Source of the DNA: an uncultured Flavobacteriaceae bacterium
Lineage (GTDB): Bacteria > Bacteroidota > Bacteroidia > Flavobacteriales > Flavobacteriaceae
Direction: 5' to 3'
Assembly: GCA_947489085.1 (NCBI GenBank)
Contig: CANLCJ010000014.1
Location: 35,168 to 99,167, forward strand
DNA: 64,000 nt
Made by a program: the position numbers and the translations under genes. The first letter of the stretch is position 1. Each line of letters begins with the position of its first letter. Below the pieces are notes generated by a model, which did not search any database, was not told the DNA's origin, and saw only the letters and a program-made list of their open reading frames with translations. Positions 9,017-17,256 of the stretch are shown here, piece by piece.

Positions 9017-9160
9017 ATGAAGAAAATAATATATGCATCTGCTATTATTTTAATGGGATCAAATTTTACATCATGTGCTCCAGAAGCTTTAACTGAAGAA
9101 CCTCAAGAGCAAGCCTGCTGCGGAAATGATATACCAATTCCTCCAACGCGACCACGATAA
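9017..9160 (+). CDS. Small lipoprotein, 47 residues
   Basis: ATG to TAA, 47 codons. The N-terminus is a lipoprotein signal: two lysines, a hydrophobic stretch, and a Cys at residue 20 after MGSNFTS. The mature part is very short, acidic, then ACCGND and a proline/arginine-rich tail IPPTRPR. It lies 37 bp upstream of the sensor kinase gene and in the same direction. Adjacent small envelope proteins of this sort can modulate a sensor; that is only inference. No homologue is known to me, so it could be strain-specific. Confidence 0.55.
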   Translation: MKKIIYASAIILMGSNFTSCAPEALTEEPQEQACCGNDIPIPPTRPR

Positions 9161-9197
9161 AACTATAATAGTGTATTAAAAATCATATTTTAGAGGA

Positions 9198-10904
9198 ATG
9201 AAAACATTTAAAATTTCATTCCTCTTTTTTTATACTGTTGTAATAACAATCCATTCTATATGTAATCACAATGTACACGCTCAAAATAGTTCGGACAGTA
9301 CCGCGTATCACATTCAGAATTTAAAAGAGATAAAAAATGTGGGTAATGCATGGAAAGCCATACACTTTTTTAAAAACACCTCTACCTTGTTTTTAAACCG
9401 AAAAGATTCCATTTCTGCTGCCTATCATCTTGAAATATTAGCTTTTGGTTATTTTAAAATAGGAGACGTATACAATTCTGAAACAACTGCAATAGATGCT
9501 TACAGTATTTTAGATAAAATTAATGACTCTCTTAAAACATTAGTTCCTAAAACGAGACTGCTAAATCAACTGGGCATATTATACAAACAAAAAAAAGACT
9601 ATACTAATGCCTTGAGTTATTACGAGAAAGCTTTACAACTAAATACAATCTTAAAAAACAAGATATCTATTGTAAACAACATCTCTAATATTTATGCCGA
9701 GAAAGAGCAATACCAAACTGCTGTTACAAATTTAAATCATTATTATAATGATGTACTGTTACTAGAAAATTCGAGTGAAAAAGCCACTTATCTAAACAAC
9801 CTAGGCTATTATCAATCTAAATTAAAAATACCCAATGCATTAAAGAAGATGGAACATGCATTAAGTATTAGAAAAGAGAAAGGAGATTTAGTTGGTCTAT
9901 TTTCGAGCTATAGATATTTGACTTTACACTTTAAAGATCAAAAAAACAAAAAAGAGGCACTTAAATATGTTTCCAAAACACTGGACATAGCGCATAAACT
10001 GAATAGCCCTTCCTTTAAATTAGAAGCGCTTAAACTCAAACTAAGCTTAAATAATAATACAACATTTAACGACTACATTGTTTTAAATGAGCATATTTTA
10101 AATGAAAAACAATTACAAGACAACAAATATGCAGCTATTAAATACGATGTAGAAAAGGAACGCGAGAAGACAAACATTATCAATTTAAAACTCAAAACAA
10201 CAGAAGTTGAAAAATTAGAAGAACAGTCTAAAAGAATACTATATCAGACCATGGGATTGCTTACCATTGCATTTGCCCTGTTTTTATATTTCATTATTAA
10301 ATCTAAACATAAAAAAGACAAAATACAGCATGTGTATAAAACCGAAACGCAACTTTCCAAAAAAGTTCATGACGAATTGGCTAACGACATGTCCGACCTT
10401 ATCAATTTTGTAGCGCATAATACTGATATAAATAGCACCAAAAAAGCTATACTTTTAGACAATATAGAAGATATTTATCTGCGCACTAGAGATATTTCTA
10501 CGCAAACAGGAAGCATAGACCTCGAAAATTACCAAGCGAGTATTAAACACCTCTTAATGCAGCACAATAAACAGCATACAAAAGTGCTTATTCACAATAT
10601 TAGCAGTATAGAATGGCACAATATTGCCGAACATAAAAAAATGGTAATTTACAGGTGCCTACAAGAACTCATGGTAAATATGAAAAAACATAGCAATGCT
10701 AAAATGGTAAGCATAGCCTTTAAAAACAATGGAAAGAAAAAAGAAATACGCTATGTAGATGATGGCATTGGTTGTGATGTCCTAGCTGTTAAACGAAATG
10801 GCTTACTAAATGTGGAATCCCGTATAAAAGGTATTGGTGGAAGTTTTAATTTTAAAACGTCGATGGGAGATGGATTTAAAGCTTCCATAGAATTTACTGC
10901 TTAA
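9198..10904 (+). CDS. TPR-containing sensor histidine kinase
   Basis: 568 residues. A signal-like hydrophobic N-terminus (about 7-28) is followed by tetratricopeptide repeats over residues ~60-300 (for example KDYTNALSYYEKALQL), predicted to be periplasmic. A coiled linker leads to one membrane helix near 352-369. The cytosolic part has a HisKA_3-type dimerisation box KKVHDELAND with His391 as the phosphorylation site, N-box Asn494 and a DDGIG nucleotide motif near 521. It ends 11 bases before a NarL-type response regulator, its evident partner. In Bacteroidota such TPR kinases sense envelope or protein-protein signals. It is expected to phosphorylate the regulator that I propose binds the local palindromes. 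Confidence 0.9.
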   Translation: MKTFKISFLFFYTVVITIHSICNHNVHAQNSSDSTAYHIQNLKEIKNVGNAWKAIHFFKNTSTLFLNRKDSISAAYHLEILAFGYFKIGDVYNSETTAIDAYSILDKINDSLKTLVPKTRLLNQLGILYKQKKDYTNALSYYEKALQLNTILKNKISIVNNISNIYAEKEQYQTAVTNLNHYYNDVLLLENSSEKATYLNNLGYYQSKLKIPNALKKMEHALSIRKEKGDLVGLFSSYRYLTLHFKDQKNKKEALKYVSKTLDIAHKLNSPSFKLEALKLKLSLNNNTTFNDYIVLNEHILNEKQLQDNKYAAIKYDVEKEREKTNIINLKLKTTEVEKLEEQSKRILYQTMGLLTIAFALFLYFIIKSKHKKDKIQHVYKTETQLSKKVHDELANDMSDLINFVAHNTDINSTKKAILLDNIEDIYLRTRDISTQTGSIDLENYQASIKHLLMQHNKQHTKVLIHNISSIEWHNIAEHKKMVIYRCLQELMVNMKKHSNAKMVSIAFKNNGKKKEIRYVDDGIGCDVLAVKRNGLLNVESRIKGIGGSFNFKTSMGDGFKASIEFTA

Positions 10905-10915
10905 TATAATTACTT

Positions 10916-11584
10916 ATGTTTCAAAACGTTTTAATAGCCGAAGATCAAAATACAATTAACAAAGGCGTAGAAAGCACATTGCGGGAGTTAGATATCGTAA
11001 ACATCACTACAAGTCAATACTGTGACGATGCGCTCTTAAAACTAAAATCTAAATTAAAGACAGATGCACCTTTCGATCTTTTAATAACAGACTTATCCTT
11101 TAAACCAGACCACAGAACACAGCATTTAAGTTCTGGAGAGGCTTTAATAGAAGCCGCACTGGGCATATCACCAAATTTAAAAATTATAGTATTTTCTATA
11201 GAACATCGTATAGGTAAAATTAAACACCTTATAGATACTTATGATATAAATGCTTATGTTGAAAAAGGCAGAGAAGAAGGTTTTGAGCTTAAAAAAGCCA
11301 TTCATAATATCTTAAATAATAAAACATATTATTCCCATGGTGTAGAACAATTACTCCGTAATGCAGATGATATTTGCCAAACCGACCAATATGATGAATT
11401 ATTACTACAACTTTTAGCAAAAGGCCTTAAAAGAGACCAAATTGCAAAGTACTTTAAAGAAAAACAACTTCCTGCTGGTAGCTTAAGTAGCATTGAAAAA
11501 CGCATTAACAAACTTAAAGTACTTTTTGATGCTAATACTTCCGAACAACTTGTTGCAATAGGTATAGACCGTGGGTTGATATAA
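10916..11584 (+). CDS. NarL/LuxR-type response regulator
   Basis: 222 residues. The receiver domain has the acidic pair Glu9/Asp10, the phospho-acceptor Asp59 in LLITDLSF, and a conserved Lys in the EKGREEG segment near 115. The C-terminal ~70 residues form a helix-turn-helix of the LuxR/NarL kind (LLAKGLKRDQIAKYF, then SIEKRINKL), slightly divergent. NarL-family regulators bind inverted repeats as dimers, which fits the nearby 16-bp palindromes. The start ATG is 11 bases after the kinase stop. No output domain other than DNA binding is seen. Confidence 0.9.
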   Translation: MFQNVLIAEDQNTINKGVESTLRELDIVNITTSQYCDDALLKLKSKLKTDAPFDLLITDLSFKPDHRTQHLSSGEALIEAALGISPNLKIIVFSIEHRIGKIKHLIDTYDINAYVEKGREEGFELKKAIHNILNNKTYYSHGVEQLLRNADDICQTDQYDELLLQLLAKGLKRDQIAKYFKEKQLPAGSLSSIEKRINKLKVLFDANTSEQLVAIGIDRGLI

Positions 11585-11640
11585 GAAGTAATTGCAACCT
11601 TAATTTTTATTCTAACGAAAATTCTAGATTTTTTATCTCC

Positions 11641-11685
11641 TTAAGGAATACCGTAAGGTTTATATCTGGTATAACTATAGTTTTG
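11641..11685 (+). promoter_or_regulatory. Palindromic operator plus -7 element before YjzC-like gene
   Basis: TTAAGGAATACCGTAA (11641-11656) is followed after exactly 21 bp by TAGTTTTG (11678-11685), a perfect TAnnTTTG. It matches the perfect palindrome at 13051 at 14 of 16 positions. The next gene starts at 11711, leaving a leader of about 20 nt. I see no -33 TTTG at the usual distance. Confidence 0.7.
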
Positions 11686-11710
11686 ATTTTATTAATTTAA
11701 AACTAGAAAA

Positions 11711-11881
11711 ATGGCAAAATTACCATTAGGAACAACAAGACGAACAGGAGAGACATGTCCAGAATCTGGAATTTGGGAATCTCAAAGTACACCATCTACA
11801 ACTATCCCTTTATCAAAAGGGGAAACCTTCCCTCCATACAATAGAGTAGCAGTTACATGGAAGCTCATACAATATGCTTAG
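11711..11881 (+). CDS. Small YjzC-like protein
   Basis: 56 residues (MAKLPLGTTRRTGETCPESG, later LSKGETFPPYN and TWKLIQYA). The pattern of a short Gly/Thr-rich start, a PESGIWE turn, a KGE-FP segment and a Trp near the end resembles the YjzC-like family of tiny soluble proteins. Function is unknown. It stands alone between a regulated promoter at 11641-11685 and a terminator at 11908, so it is a monocistronic member of the local regulon and would give a strong, short transcript. Confidence 0.65.
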   Translation: MAKLPLGTTRRTGETCPESGIWESQSTPSTTIPLSKGETFPPYNRVAVTWKLIQYA

Positions 11882-11907
11882 AAAAAAATTGTAATATCCA
11901 AACAAGA

Positions 11908-11933
11908 CCTTACAGAATTCTGTAGGGTTTTCG
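11908..11933 (+). terminator. Intrinsic terminator after YjzC-like gene
   Basis: CCTTACAG, loop AATT, CTGTAGGG form an 8-bp stem with one G-U pair, followed by TTTTCGTTCTT. It lies 27 bp after the stop codon. Its centre resembles the operator palindrome, but no -7 element lies 21 bp away on either strand, so I call it a terminator. Confidence 0.65.
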
Positions 11934-11996
11934 TTCTTATAAAAATCGAATAGTACAAATTTAATAGTATATAACCACTAAAAAAACACTTATTCA

Positions 11997-13040
11997 ATGT
12001 CCAAAAATAACCTGAAAGGCAGCCTCAAAGGATGTGGTATAATGTGTATTGGAGGTATCGCTTTTTTTGTAATCATAAGTATGATTATTGCTATACTACC
12101 CAGTTCAGCGAAAGAACTTCATAATAATGCTTTAAAAGCCTTTAATAAGCAAGATTACAGCAATGCAGTACTAAATAACACCAAAGCCATAGAAAAAGAC
12201 TCATTACAGTACCAATACCACTTTTTAAACGCCAAACTATTTTTAGAATTAAAGGACACTTTAGCATCTTATTCTGCTCTGAATAAAACCGAAAAATTAA
12301 TAGATAAAGCACAAGATTCTACACGACTAGCATTTTACAAAGCACTTGTAGATTGGAAAGCTTTTAAAAAAGATACTGTTGCTATAAAAGACATACAGCA
12401 CCGTTTTGTATCTAAATTCAAAACTTCCGATTTTAAAGATTTTTCGACATCTCTTTTTTATACTGCAAATAGAACACACCAATTGGGCAATTCGGAATTA
12501 GCATCAACATTTCTCAATACATTAATAGATACCATCTCGCATCGTAAAGCAGACACAGCACATTTTAAACGCATCCATTACCAAACATCTAAACTGTTTT
12601 TTAAATATAAAGATAGCTTAAAAGGCGTTGCCGCCCTAAAAACCTTAATAAAAGCTATGCCTAACGCCAAATCAGCGCATAAAAATTTAGGTGATTATTA
12701 CCTTAAAAAAACACCAAACAAAGCGATTCATTACTATGAGAACTATCTAAAGTTAGATACGTTAGACGCTTCTATTTACAGAAATATTGCAATCGCTTAT
12801 TTGGCTAAAAAACATAAAAAAAGTGCGCTAAAATATTTTAAAATAGCTAAAAATAAAGGCGACCATCAAGCCTGCTTAAAATTAAGAACGCTAACTGCAA
12901 AAACAAGATACAATACACGTTCATTATGCTGGGATGGGTCTACATCATACAGCACAGGTAGAGGCACCTGCTCGCATCACGGCGGTGTAAGGCGTTTACA
13001 GTACATTCCATACAAGGTATATACTGTAGAGTGTAGATGA
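11997..13040 (+). CDS. Membrane-anchored TPR protein with DUF3761-like C-terminus
   Basis: 347 residues. One membrane helix at about 15-33 follows a lysine-rich start. Two or more TPR-like units follow (ALKAFNKQDYSNAVLNNTKA near 45-65, and NKAIHYYENYLKLDTLDASI near 240-260). The last ~45 residues, with two cysteines and GRGTCSHHGGV, match the DUF3761 motif seen in small secreted domains. The protein would present its TPRs to the periplasm. It may therefore interact with the TPR sensor kinase, which is inference. I see no clear promoter; it follows a terminator at 11908 by about 65 bp. Confidence 0.7.
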   Translation: MSKNNLKGSLKGCGIMCIGGIAFFVIISMIIAILPSSAKELHNNALKAFNKQDYSNAVLNNTKAIEKDSLQYQYHFLNAKLFLELKDTLASYSALNKTEKLIDKAQDSTRLAFYKALVDWKAFKKDTVAIKDIQHRFVSKFKTSDFKDFSTSLFYTANRTHQLGNSELASTFLNTLIDTISHRKADTAHFKRIHYQTSKLFFKYKDSLKGVAALKTLIKAMPNAKSAHKNLGDYYLKKTPNKAIHYYENYLKLDTLDASIYRNIAIAYLAKKHKKSALKYFKIAKNKGDHQACLKLRTLTAKTRYNTRSLCWDGSTSYSTGRGTCSHHGGVRRLQYIPYKVYTVECR

Positions 13041-13050
13041 AATTATGTAT

Positions 13051-13095
13051 TTACGGAATTCCGTAAGTTTTAACTTATTAACAACGCTATGTTTG
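13051..13095 (+). promoter_or_regulatory. Perfect 16-bp palindrome and -7 element driving the right operon
   Basis: TTACGGAATTCCGTAA (13051-13066) is a perfect palindrome. After 21 bp comes TATGTTTG (13088-13095), a perfect TAnnTTTG. The palindrome sits where the -33 element would be. This is the best copy of the motif and likely defines the operator of the local response regulator. Transcription should start near 13100, just before the first gene. Confidence 0.75.
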
Positions 13096-13119
13096 TAATA
13101 TAATTACAACACATTTGCT

Positions 13120-13473
13120 TTGGATATCAAACATTTAAACACAACAGACAATAATCTAGAAATTAATGCTTCAGAAATAGATGCTATTATAATACAAAGG
13201 CAATTTTGTAAGCACACTAAGCTTGATCTAGAAATTCAAAATTTAGAAATAAAGACATCTCCTTTATGGCTTTGGATGATTATTAAAGCTATTAGATTTT
13301 ATCAAAAACATATCTCTCCAAAATTAGGAAATAGATGTGTTTTCGATCCCAGTTGCTCTAGGTATTCCGAACTCGCCTTCAAAAAAAAAGGATTCATTCA
13401 AGGTCTTATTTTAACTCTAAATAGATTGAAACGTTGTCGTCCTGAAAACGGAGGCATTGACACTTTACACTAA
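13120..13473 (+). CDS. yidD: YidD-family membrane protein insertion factor
   Basis: 117 residues from a TTG start. The C-terminal 65 residues are the YidD domain: IRFYQKHISPKLGNRCVFDP, then CSRYSELAF, and LNRLKRCRPENGGID at the end. The family is a small membrane-associated factor acting near the YidC insertase. The first 52 residues are an extra segment not normal for YidD; an in-frame ATG at 13276 would give the usual short form. I keep 13120 because the promoter at 13051-13095 leads straight into it. It is odd to find yidD in an accessory operon rather than by rpmH/rnpA. Confidence 0.7.
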   Translation: MDIKHLNTTDNNLEINASEIDAIIIQRQFCKHTKLDLEIQNLEIKTSPLWLWMIIKAIRFYQKHISPKLGNRCVFDPSCSRYSELAFKKKGFIQGLILTLNRLKRCRPENGGIDTLH

Positions 13474-13490
13474 CATTAAAAATTACAAAA

Positions 13491-13679
13491 ATGCAATACA
13501 AAATTGAACAAATTGGAGCCGAATTTACAAACAAGGCTATAAACAATCTTGAAAACAGATTTAATAAATACTCCGAACAGGGCTATAAATTTCATTCAGT
13601 GTTCGAAGTTCAAAAACCAGGATGCCTAGGGATAGGCAAGCCATATATAACATATTTAGCCGTATACACTAAAGAATAG
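13491..13679 (+). CDS. Small DUF4177-like protein
   Basis: 62 residues. GAEFTNKAINNLENRFNKYS followed by EQGYKFHSVFEV and a closing TYLAVYTKE match the DUF4177 alpha/beta fold, which is common in small bacterial proteins of unknown role. It begins 17 bases after yidD and is part of the same operon. No signal or membrane segment. Confidence 0.65.
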   Translation: MQYKIEQIGAEFTNKAINNLENRFNKYSEQGYKFHSVFEVQKPGCLGIGKPYITYLAVYTKE

Positions 13680-13703
13680 AACTTCATTTAAATCTTCTAA
13701 CAA

Positions 13704-14075
13704 ATGAAAATTACAAGCAAAAACCTCAGCATGAAAATACTGTGTATGCTATGCGCATGCTCACTATTTATAGCACTGCTCGACTGGCCTATAGCATACT
13801 ATACCCTTTTAAGAGCACTCGTTTTTACAGGAGCATTACTCGTTATTTTTTTACTAAAACCTAAACCCTTTTTATGGGTGTTAATTTTTGCAGCAATAGC
13901 CATAATATTTAATCCAATAGTACCTATTTATCTTTATAGAAAAGCCCATTGGTTACCCATAGATATTATTTCTGGTGTTTTGTTTTTGGTAATTCCCTTT
14001 ATGAAACAAGATGTAAAACCTTTTAAGCAAACCATAAAACCTCCTAAGGCATATAGCAGAGACAAAATTTACTAA
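13704..14075 (+). CDS. Small four-helix membrane protein (DUF6804-like)
   Basis: 123 residues with about four hydrophobic helices (roughly 11-27, 33-50, 55-75 and 85-99) and a basic cytosolic tail. The YYTLLR and HWLPIDIISG motifs are like those in small uncharacterised inner-membrane proteins, possibly DUF6804. Function unknown. It lies 24 bases after the DUF4177-like gene and 21 before the TerB-like gene. Confidence 0.55.
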   Translation: MKITSKNLSMKILCMLCACSLFIALLDWPIAYYTLLRALVFTGALLVIFLLKPKPFLWVLIFAAIAIIFNPIVPIYLYRKAHWLPIDIISGVLFLVIPFMKQDVKPFKQTIKPPKAYSRDKIY

Positions 14076-14096
14076 TCACCACCAACAACCCATATT

Positions 14097-14501
14097 ATGG
14101 AAGATATAGACATTTCAACAGCATTAAAAAGTCATTTTTTGCGCCTGTATCAAATTGCATTATCCGACGAAAATTTCAGCCCTTTAGAAATGCAATTACT
14201 ATACAAATTTGCGCAAGAACGCGGCGTATCTCAATTAGAATTAGAAAGTATACTTACTGGATATTCTGGCGAAATAACCATCCCCGATACCATAACACAA
14301 AAGATCGCTTATTTATACGATTTCGCTCTAATGATTTGGGCAGATAACGTGGTTACAGACGATGAAAAATCAGCTTTAAAAAAATACATTTTAAGGTTTG
14401 AATTTAAAGAAGAAGCTGTAGAAGAACTTTGCGATTATTTATTGGAAAGTGCAAAACACAATAAATCTAAAGAAGACCTTTTAAACGAATTAAACGACTA
14501 A
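14097..14501 (+). CDS. TerB-fold protein
   Basis: 134 residues, all helical. The repeated pattern YQIALSDENFSPLEMQLLYK and LMIWADNVVTDDEKSALKKY is the duplicated acidic helix-turn-helix of the TerB superfamily, whose members bind metal and dock on membranes or partner proteins. This is the second TerB-type protein in the island; the other is the TM2-TerB protein of the left arm. It ends 3 bases before the coiled-coil membrane gene, so they are coupled. Confidence 0.65.
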   Translation: MEDIDISTALKSHFLRLYQIALSDENFSPLEMQLLYKFAQERGVSQLELESILTGYSGEITIPDTITQKIAYLYDFALMIWADNVVTDDEKSALKKYILRFEFKEEAVEELCDYLLESAKHNKSKEDLLNELND

Positions 14502-14504
14502 GCC

Positions 14505-15761
14505 ATGGGATTACTAAAACGATTAACACAGTTAAATTCTAAAAAAGAAACAGTATCTATCGATACCTCCGAAAAACAAGGAATAACGGCTCATGACAAT
14601 GGTTATAGTAACTCTAAAGCCTGTTCTGGAAATCCACACAATTTGCAAATATCTCTCGAAAGTACTTACGAAGCTTTCGAAAAAAAATGCAAAGAAGATT
14701 ACACAAACCAAGAGCGTTTAAAACAACCTTATGTAGCCGAACAAAAAGGCAAAAAAACCAATTTACTTAATAAAGATGAAGAATATAATCGGTTAAAAGG
14801 AAAAATAACAGCCATTCATCAAGATATCGACAATTTAAAACAGGTTTGTAGAAAAGTAAAAACCAATCCTGAAGATTACATTTTAGATGTAGATAAAAAA
14901 GCAAGTGCAAAGTTCTGGATAGGGCTTAGTTTTTTACTCCCGCTTGCTGCATACATTTTCGTGTTTTACATCTCTACATCATTTTCTGCCTTTTTTAGAG
15001 AATTTGATCCTGGCATTAGTCTTTTTCAAGGGATGTTCGACCCACAAGCACTCTCTAAAGCATATAATGCTGGTTGGCTAGAACTCATCTTTATTTTGTT
15101 TATACCATTTGTATTTTTTGCTCTAGGCTATCTTATACACATGTTTCAAGAGAAAAAAAACATTGCTAATACATTAAAAATCACCGCTCTTTTCATCATT
15201 ACCTTTTTATTCGATGCCATCTTGGCTTATCTTATAGATGAAAAACTATACAATCTTAACAAAACATTCCATAGTGAGGTTTTTAATATTGCAACAGCCT
15301 TTAAAAGTATTAGCTTTTGGCTTATCATATTTGCTGGTTTTGTCTCTTATATAGTTTGGGGAGTTGTATTCGATTTTGTAATGAAAGAGCATGCCAGTAG
15401 AGATAAAATAAAAGCGTTTATTAAGGAAAAGAAAGCCGCTATACTTGAAAAAGAAAAAAAGATTTTAAAGACCGAGGCGCACATTGCCACAGTAGAAAAC
15501 AACATTTCAGATTTAAAGGTAAGAATCACCGAACTTCAAAATATTATAGATGGCTTTATACTACCTGTCATGAACTATAAAGCGTCCTCTACAGAATATC
15601 TTCAAGGGTGGTTAAAATATATCTCGGCAGCTTTACAAATGGGGAAAGACGAAAAAGACCATTTACTTTCAGAATGTAGAACCATTTACAATAAGCACAT
15701 TAAAGCTCTAGATATTAATACAGATACGTATCAAAATAAAATATACACCAAAACATTATAA
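14505..15761 (+). CDS. Coiled-coil multi-pass membrane protein, unknown family
   Basis: 418 residues. A soluble N-terminus (with a coiled coil around 78-110) leads to four predicted membrane helices near 137-160, 189-213, 223-246 and 270-292. A second coiled coil covers about 300-350. Ends are predicted cytosolic. I do not recognise the family. The gene is packed between the TerB-like gene (3-base gap) and the VWA-like lipoprotein gene (3-base gap), suggesting a membrane complex of the three. Confidence 0.6.
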   Translation: MGLLKRLTQLNSKKETVSIDTSEKQGITAHDNGYSNSKACSGNPHNLQISLESTYEAFEKKCKEDYTNQERLKQPYVAEQKGKKTNLLNKDEEYNRLKGKITAIHQDIDNLKQVCRKVKTNPEDYILDVDKKASAKFWIGLSFLLPLAAYIFVFYISTSFSAFFREFDPGISLFQGMFDPQALSKAYNAGWLELIFILFIPFVFFALGYLIHMFQEKKNIANTLKITALFIITFLFDAILAYLIDEKLYNLNKTFHSEVFNIATAFKSISFWLIIFAGFVSYIVWGVVFDFVMKEHASRDKIKAFIKEKKAAILEKEKKILKTEAHIATVENNISDLKVRITELQNIIDGFILPVMNYKASSTEYLQGWLKYISAALQMGKDEKDHLLSECRTIYNKHIKALDINTDTYQNKIYTKTL

Positions 15762-15764
15762 GCT

Positions 15765-16700
15765 ATGGCATTTTTAAAATATTTCTCAACATACTGCTTT
15801 ATAATAGTATTTGTTGTACTTAATGGGTGTAAAAACGACACAAATACAGACGGTATTAAAATCGAAAAAGCAGATACTCACACACAATACACTACGACAT
15901 GTCCTGATTACATCTTAAAAGAGAAACAAAACAATTTAAACATAAGTATACTTCTAGACTTATCTGATAGAATTGAACACTCGAAAACCATAGCTAAAGA
16001 CTCTGCTTATTTAAGCAGCCTATCTAAAATTTTTACAACGCATGTTAAACGCAAAAAGCTGATTTTACTGGAAGACAAGATGCAATTGTTTTTTTATCCA
16101 GAGCCAACTGATGATACAATTAATGCTATCGCCGAACAACTAAAAGTAAATTTCACAAAAGCAACTTCTAAATCTAAATTAGAAGAAACAACAGCACATT
16201 ATACAACTTACCCTGCCTTACTTTACAACAAAGCAAAAACCGATGCTGAATTACATAAAGGTTACCCTGGCTGCGACATTTGGCGCTTTTTTAAAGACCA
16301 CGTTAAAGACTATTGCATAAGCCCTTGCCACAGAAATATCATGGTAATATTAACTGATGGGTACATGTATTATGATGAAACACTCATGACGGCAAAGCAC
16401 AAAACCTCCTATTTAACGCCTAAAACCTTAAATACTTTAAAATTAAATACAAATAGTTGGAAAGCTCGTATAGAAGAACTCGGTTTAGGCTTTATTCCAG
16501 CGAACTCAAATTTAAATGCTCTTGAAGTTTTGGTTATAGGTATTACTAGCAAAAACACCAAACAACCTTATGCTAAAGATATTATTAAATACTATTGGAG
16601 CAATTGGTTCGAGAACATGGGAATTAAAAAATATAAAATTAAAAATGCTGGATTGCCTTCAAACATAGAGAAAGTCATTTCAGATTTTATAACTAAATAA
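15765..16700 (+). CDS. VWA-like lipoprotein
   Basis: 311 residues. The lipobox VLNGC places the lipidated Cys at residue 22. Starting near 59, ISILLDLSDRIE gives the first strand of a von Willebrand A-like domain with Asp65 and Ser67, and VILTDGYM near 195 supplies the TDG motif. The third MIDAS position is Arg69 instead of Ser, so metal binding may be altered. Several cysteines (CDIWRFFKDHVKDYC, then CHR) may form disulfides. VWA proteins often partner with TerB/TerC in Ter systems. Located in the envelope, facing the periplasm or outside. Confidence 0.65.
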   Translation: MAFLKYFSTYCFIIVFVVLNGCKNDTNTDGIKIEKADTHTQYTTTCPDYILKEKQNNLNISILLDLSDRIEHSKTIAKDSAYLSSLSKIFTTHVKRKKLILLEDKMQLFFYPEPTDDTINAIAEQLKVNFTKATSKSKLEETTAHYTTYPALLYNKAKTDAELHKGYPGCDIWRFFKDHVKDYCISPCHRNIMVILTDGYMYYDETLMTAKHKTSYLTPKTLNTLKLNTNSWKARIEELGLGFIPANSNLNALEVLVIGITSKNTKQPYAKDIIKYYWSNWFENMGIKKYKIKNAGLPSNIEKVISDFITK

Positions 16701-16701
16701 C

Positions 16702-17253
16702 ATGGGGATACAATTTCGCAAACGCATAAAACTAGGTAAGGGTATAGGAGTAACTATAAGTAAATCTGGAATTACTCCAAGTTACCGCTCTAAAAAAGGT
16801 TCCATAAGCTCTAAAGGGTACTCAATAAACACTGGTATACCTGGTTTAAGTTATAGAAAAACATTTAAAAAAACAAAAAATAACGGCTGTTTGGCAAGCT
16901 TACTATTATGTATTCTAATACCGCTTTTAGCAATACCAATATCGTGTAAAACCGATAAGACGAATGATGTATCTTCTGTAAAAACAAATAAAGACACTTT
17001 AAAATGGTACAATGGAGGCACATTACATAAAGGTACAATTAAAACTTGGAAAGGTGCTACAGAGAAAAATAAGCTTGCTACCTGTGCAGATTTTTGTACC
17101 AATTATTATAAGACTTTTAATATAGTTGATACAAAAGTAGCTGCCAATAATTTAAAAATATGCATCAATGAAGCTGTAAAAGGACATGACACCTCCAATG
17201 CGCTTTCTGTATCTGAAGTAGCAGCTATGTGTTTAATCTTATTAGAAAATTAA
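16702..17253 (+). CDS. DUF4236 protein with membrane helix
   Basis: 183 residues. The first ~55 residues are the DUF4236 signature: FRKRIKLGKGIGVTISKSG, then SINTGIPGLSYR. A membrane helix (LASLLLCILIPLLAIPIS) lies near 64-81, followed by a ~100-residue outer domain with four cysteines. The function of DUF4236 is unknown; it is common in defence islands and near phage-like genes. The ATG follows the VWA gene stop by one base, so they are translationally coupled. Confidence 0.65.
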   Translation: MGIQFRKRIKLGKGIGVTISKSGITPSYRSKKGSISSKGYSINTGIPGLSYRKTFKKTKNNGCLASLLLCILIPLLAIPISCKTDKTNDVSSVKTNKDTLKWYNGGTLHKGTIKTWKGATEKNKLATCADFCTNYYKTFNIVDTKVAANNLKICINEAVKGHDTSNALSVSEVAAMCLILLEN

Positions 17254-17256
17254 AAA

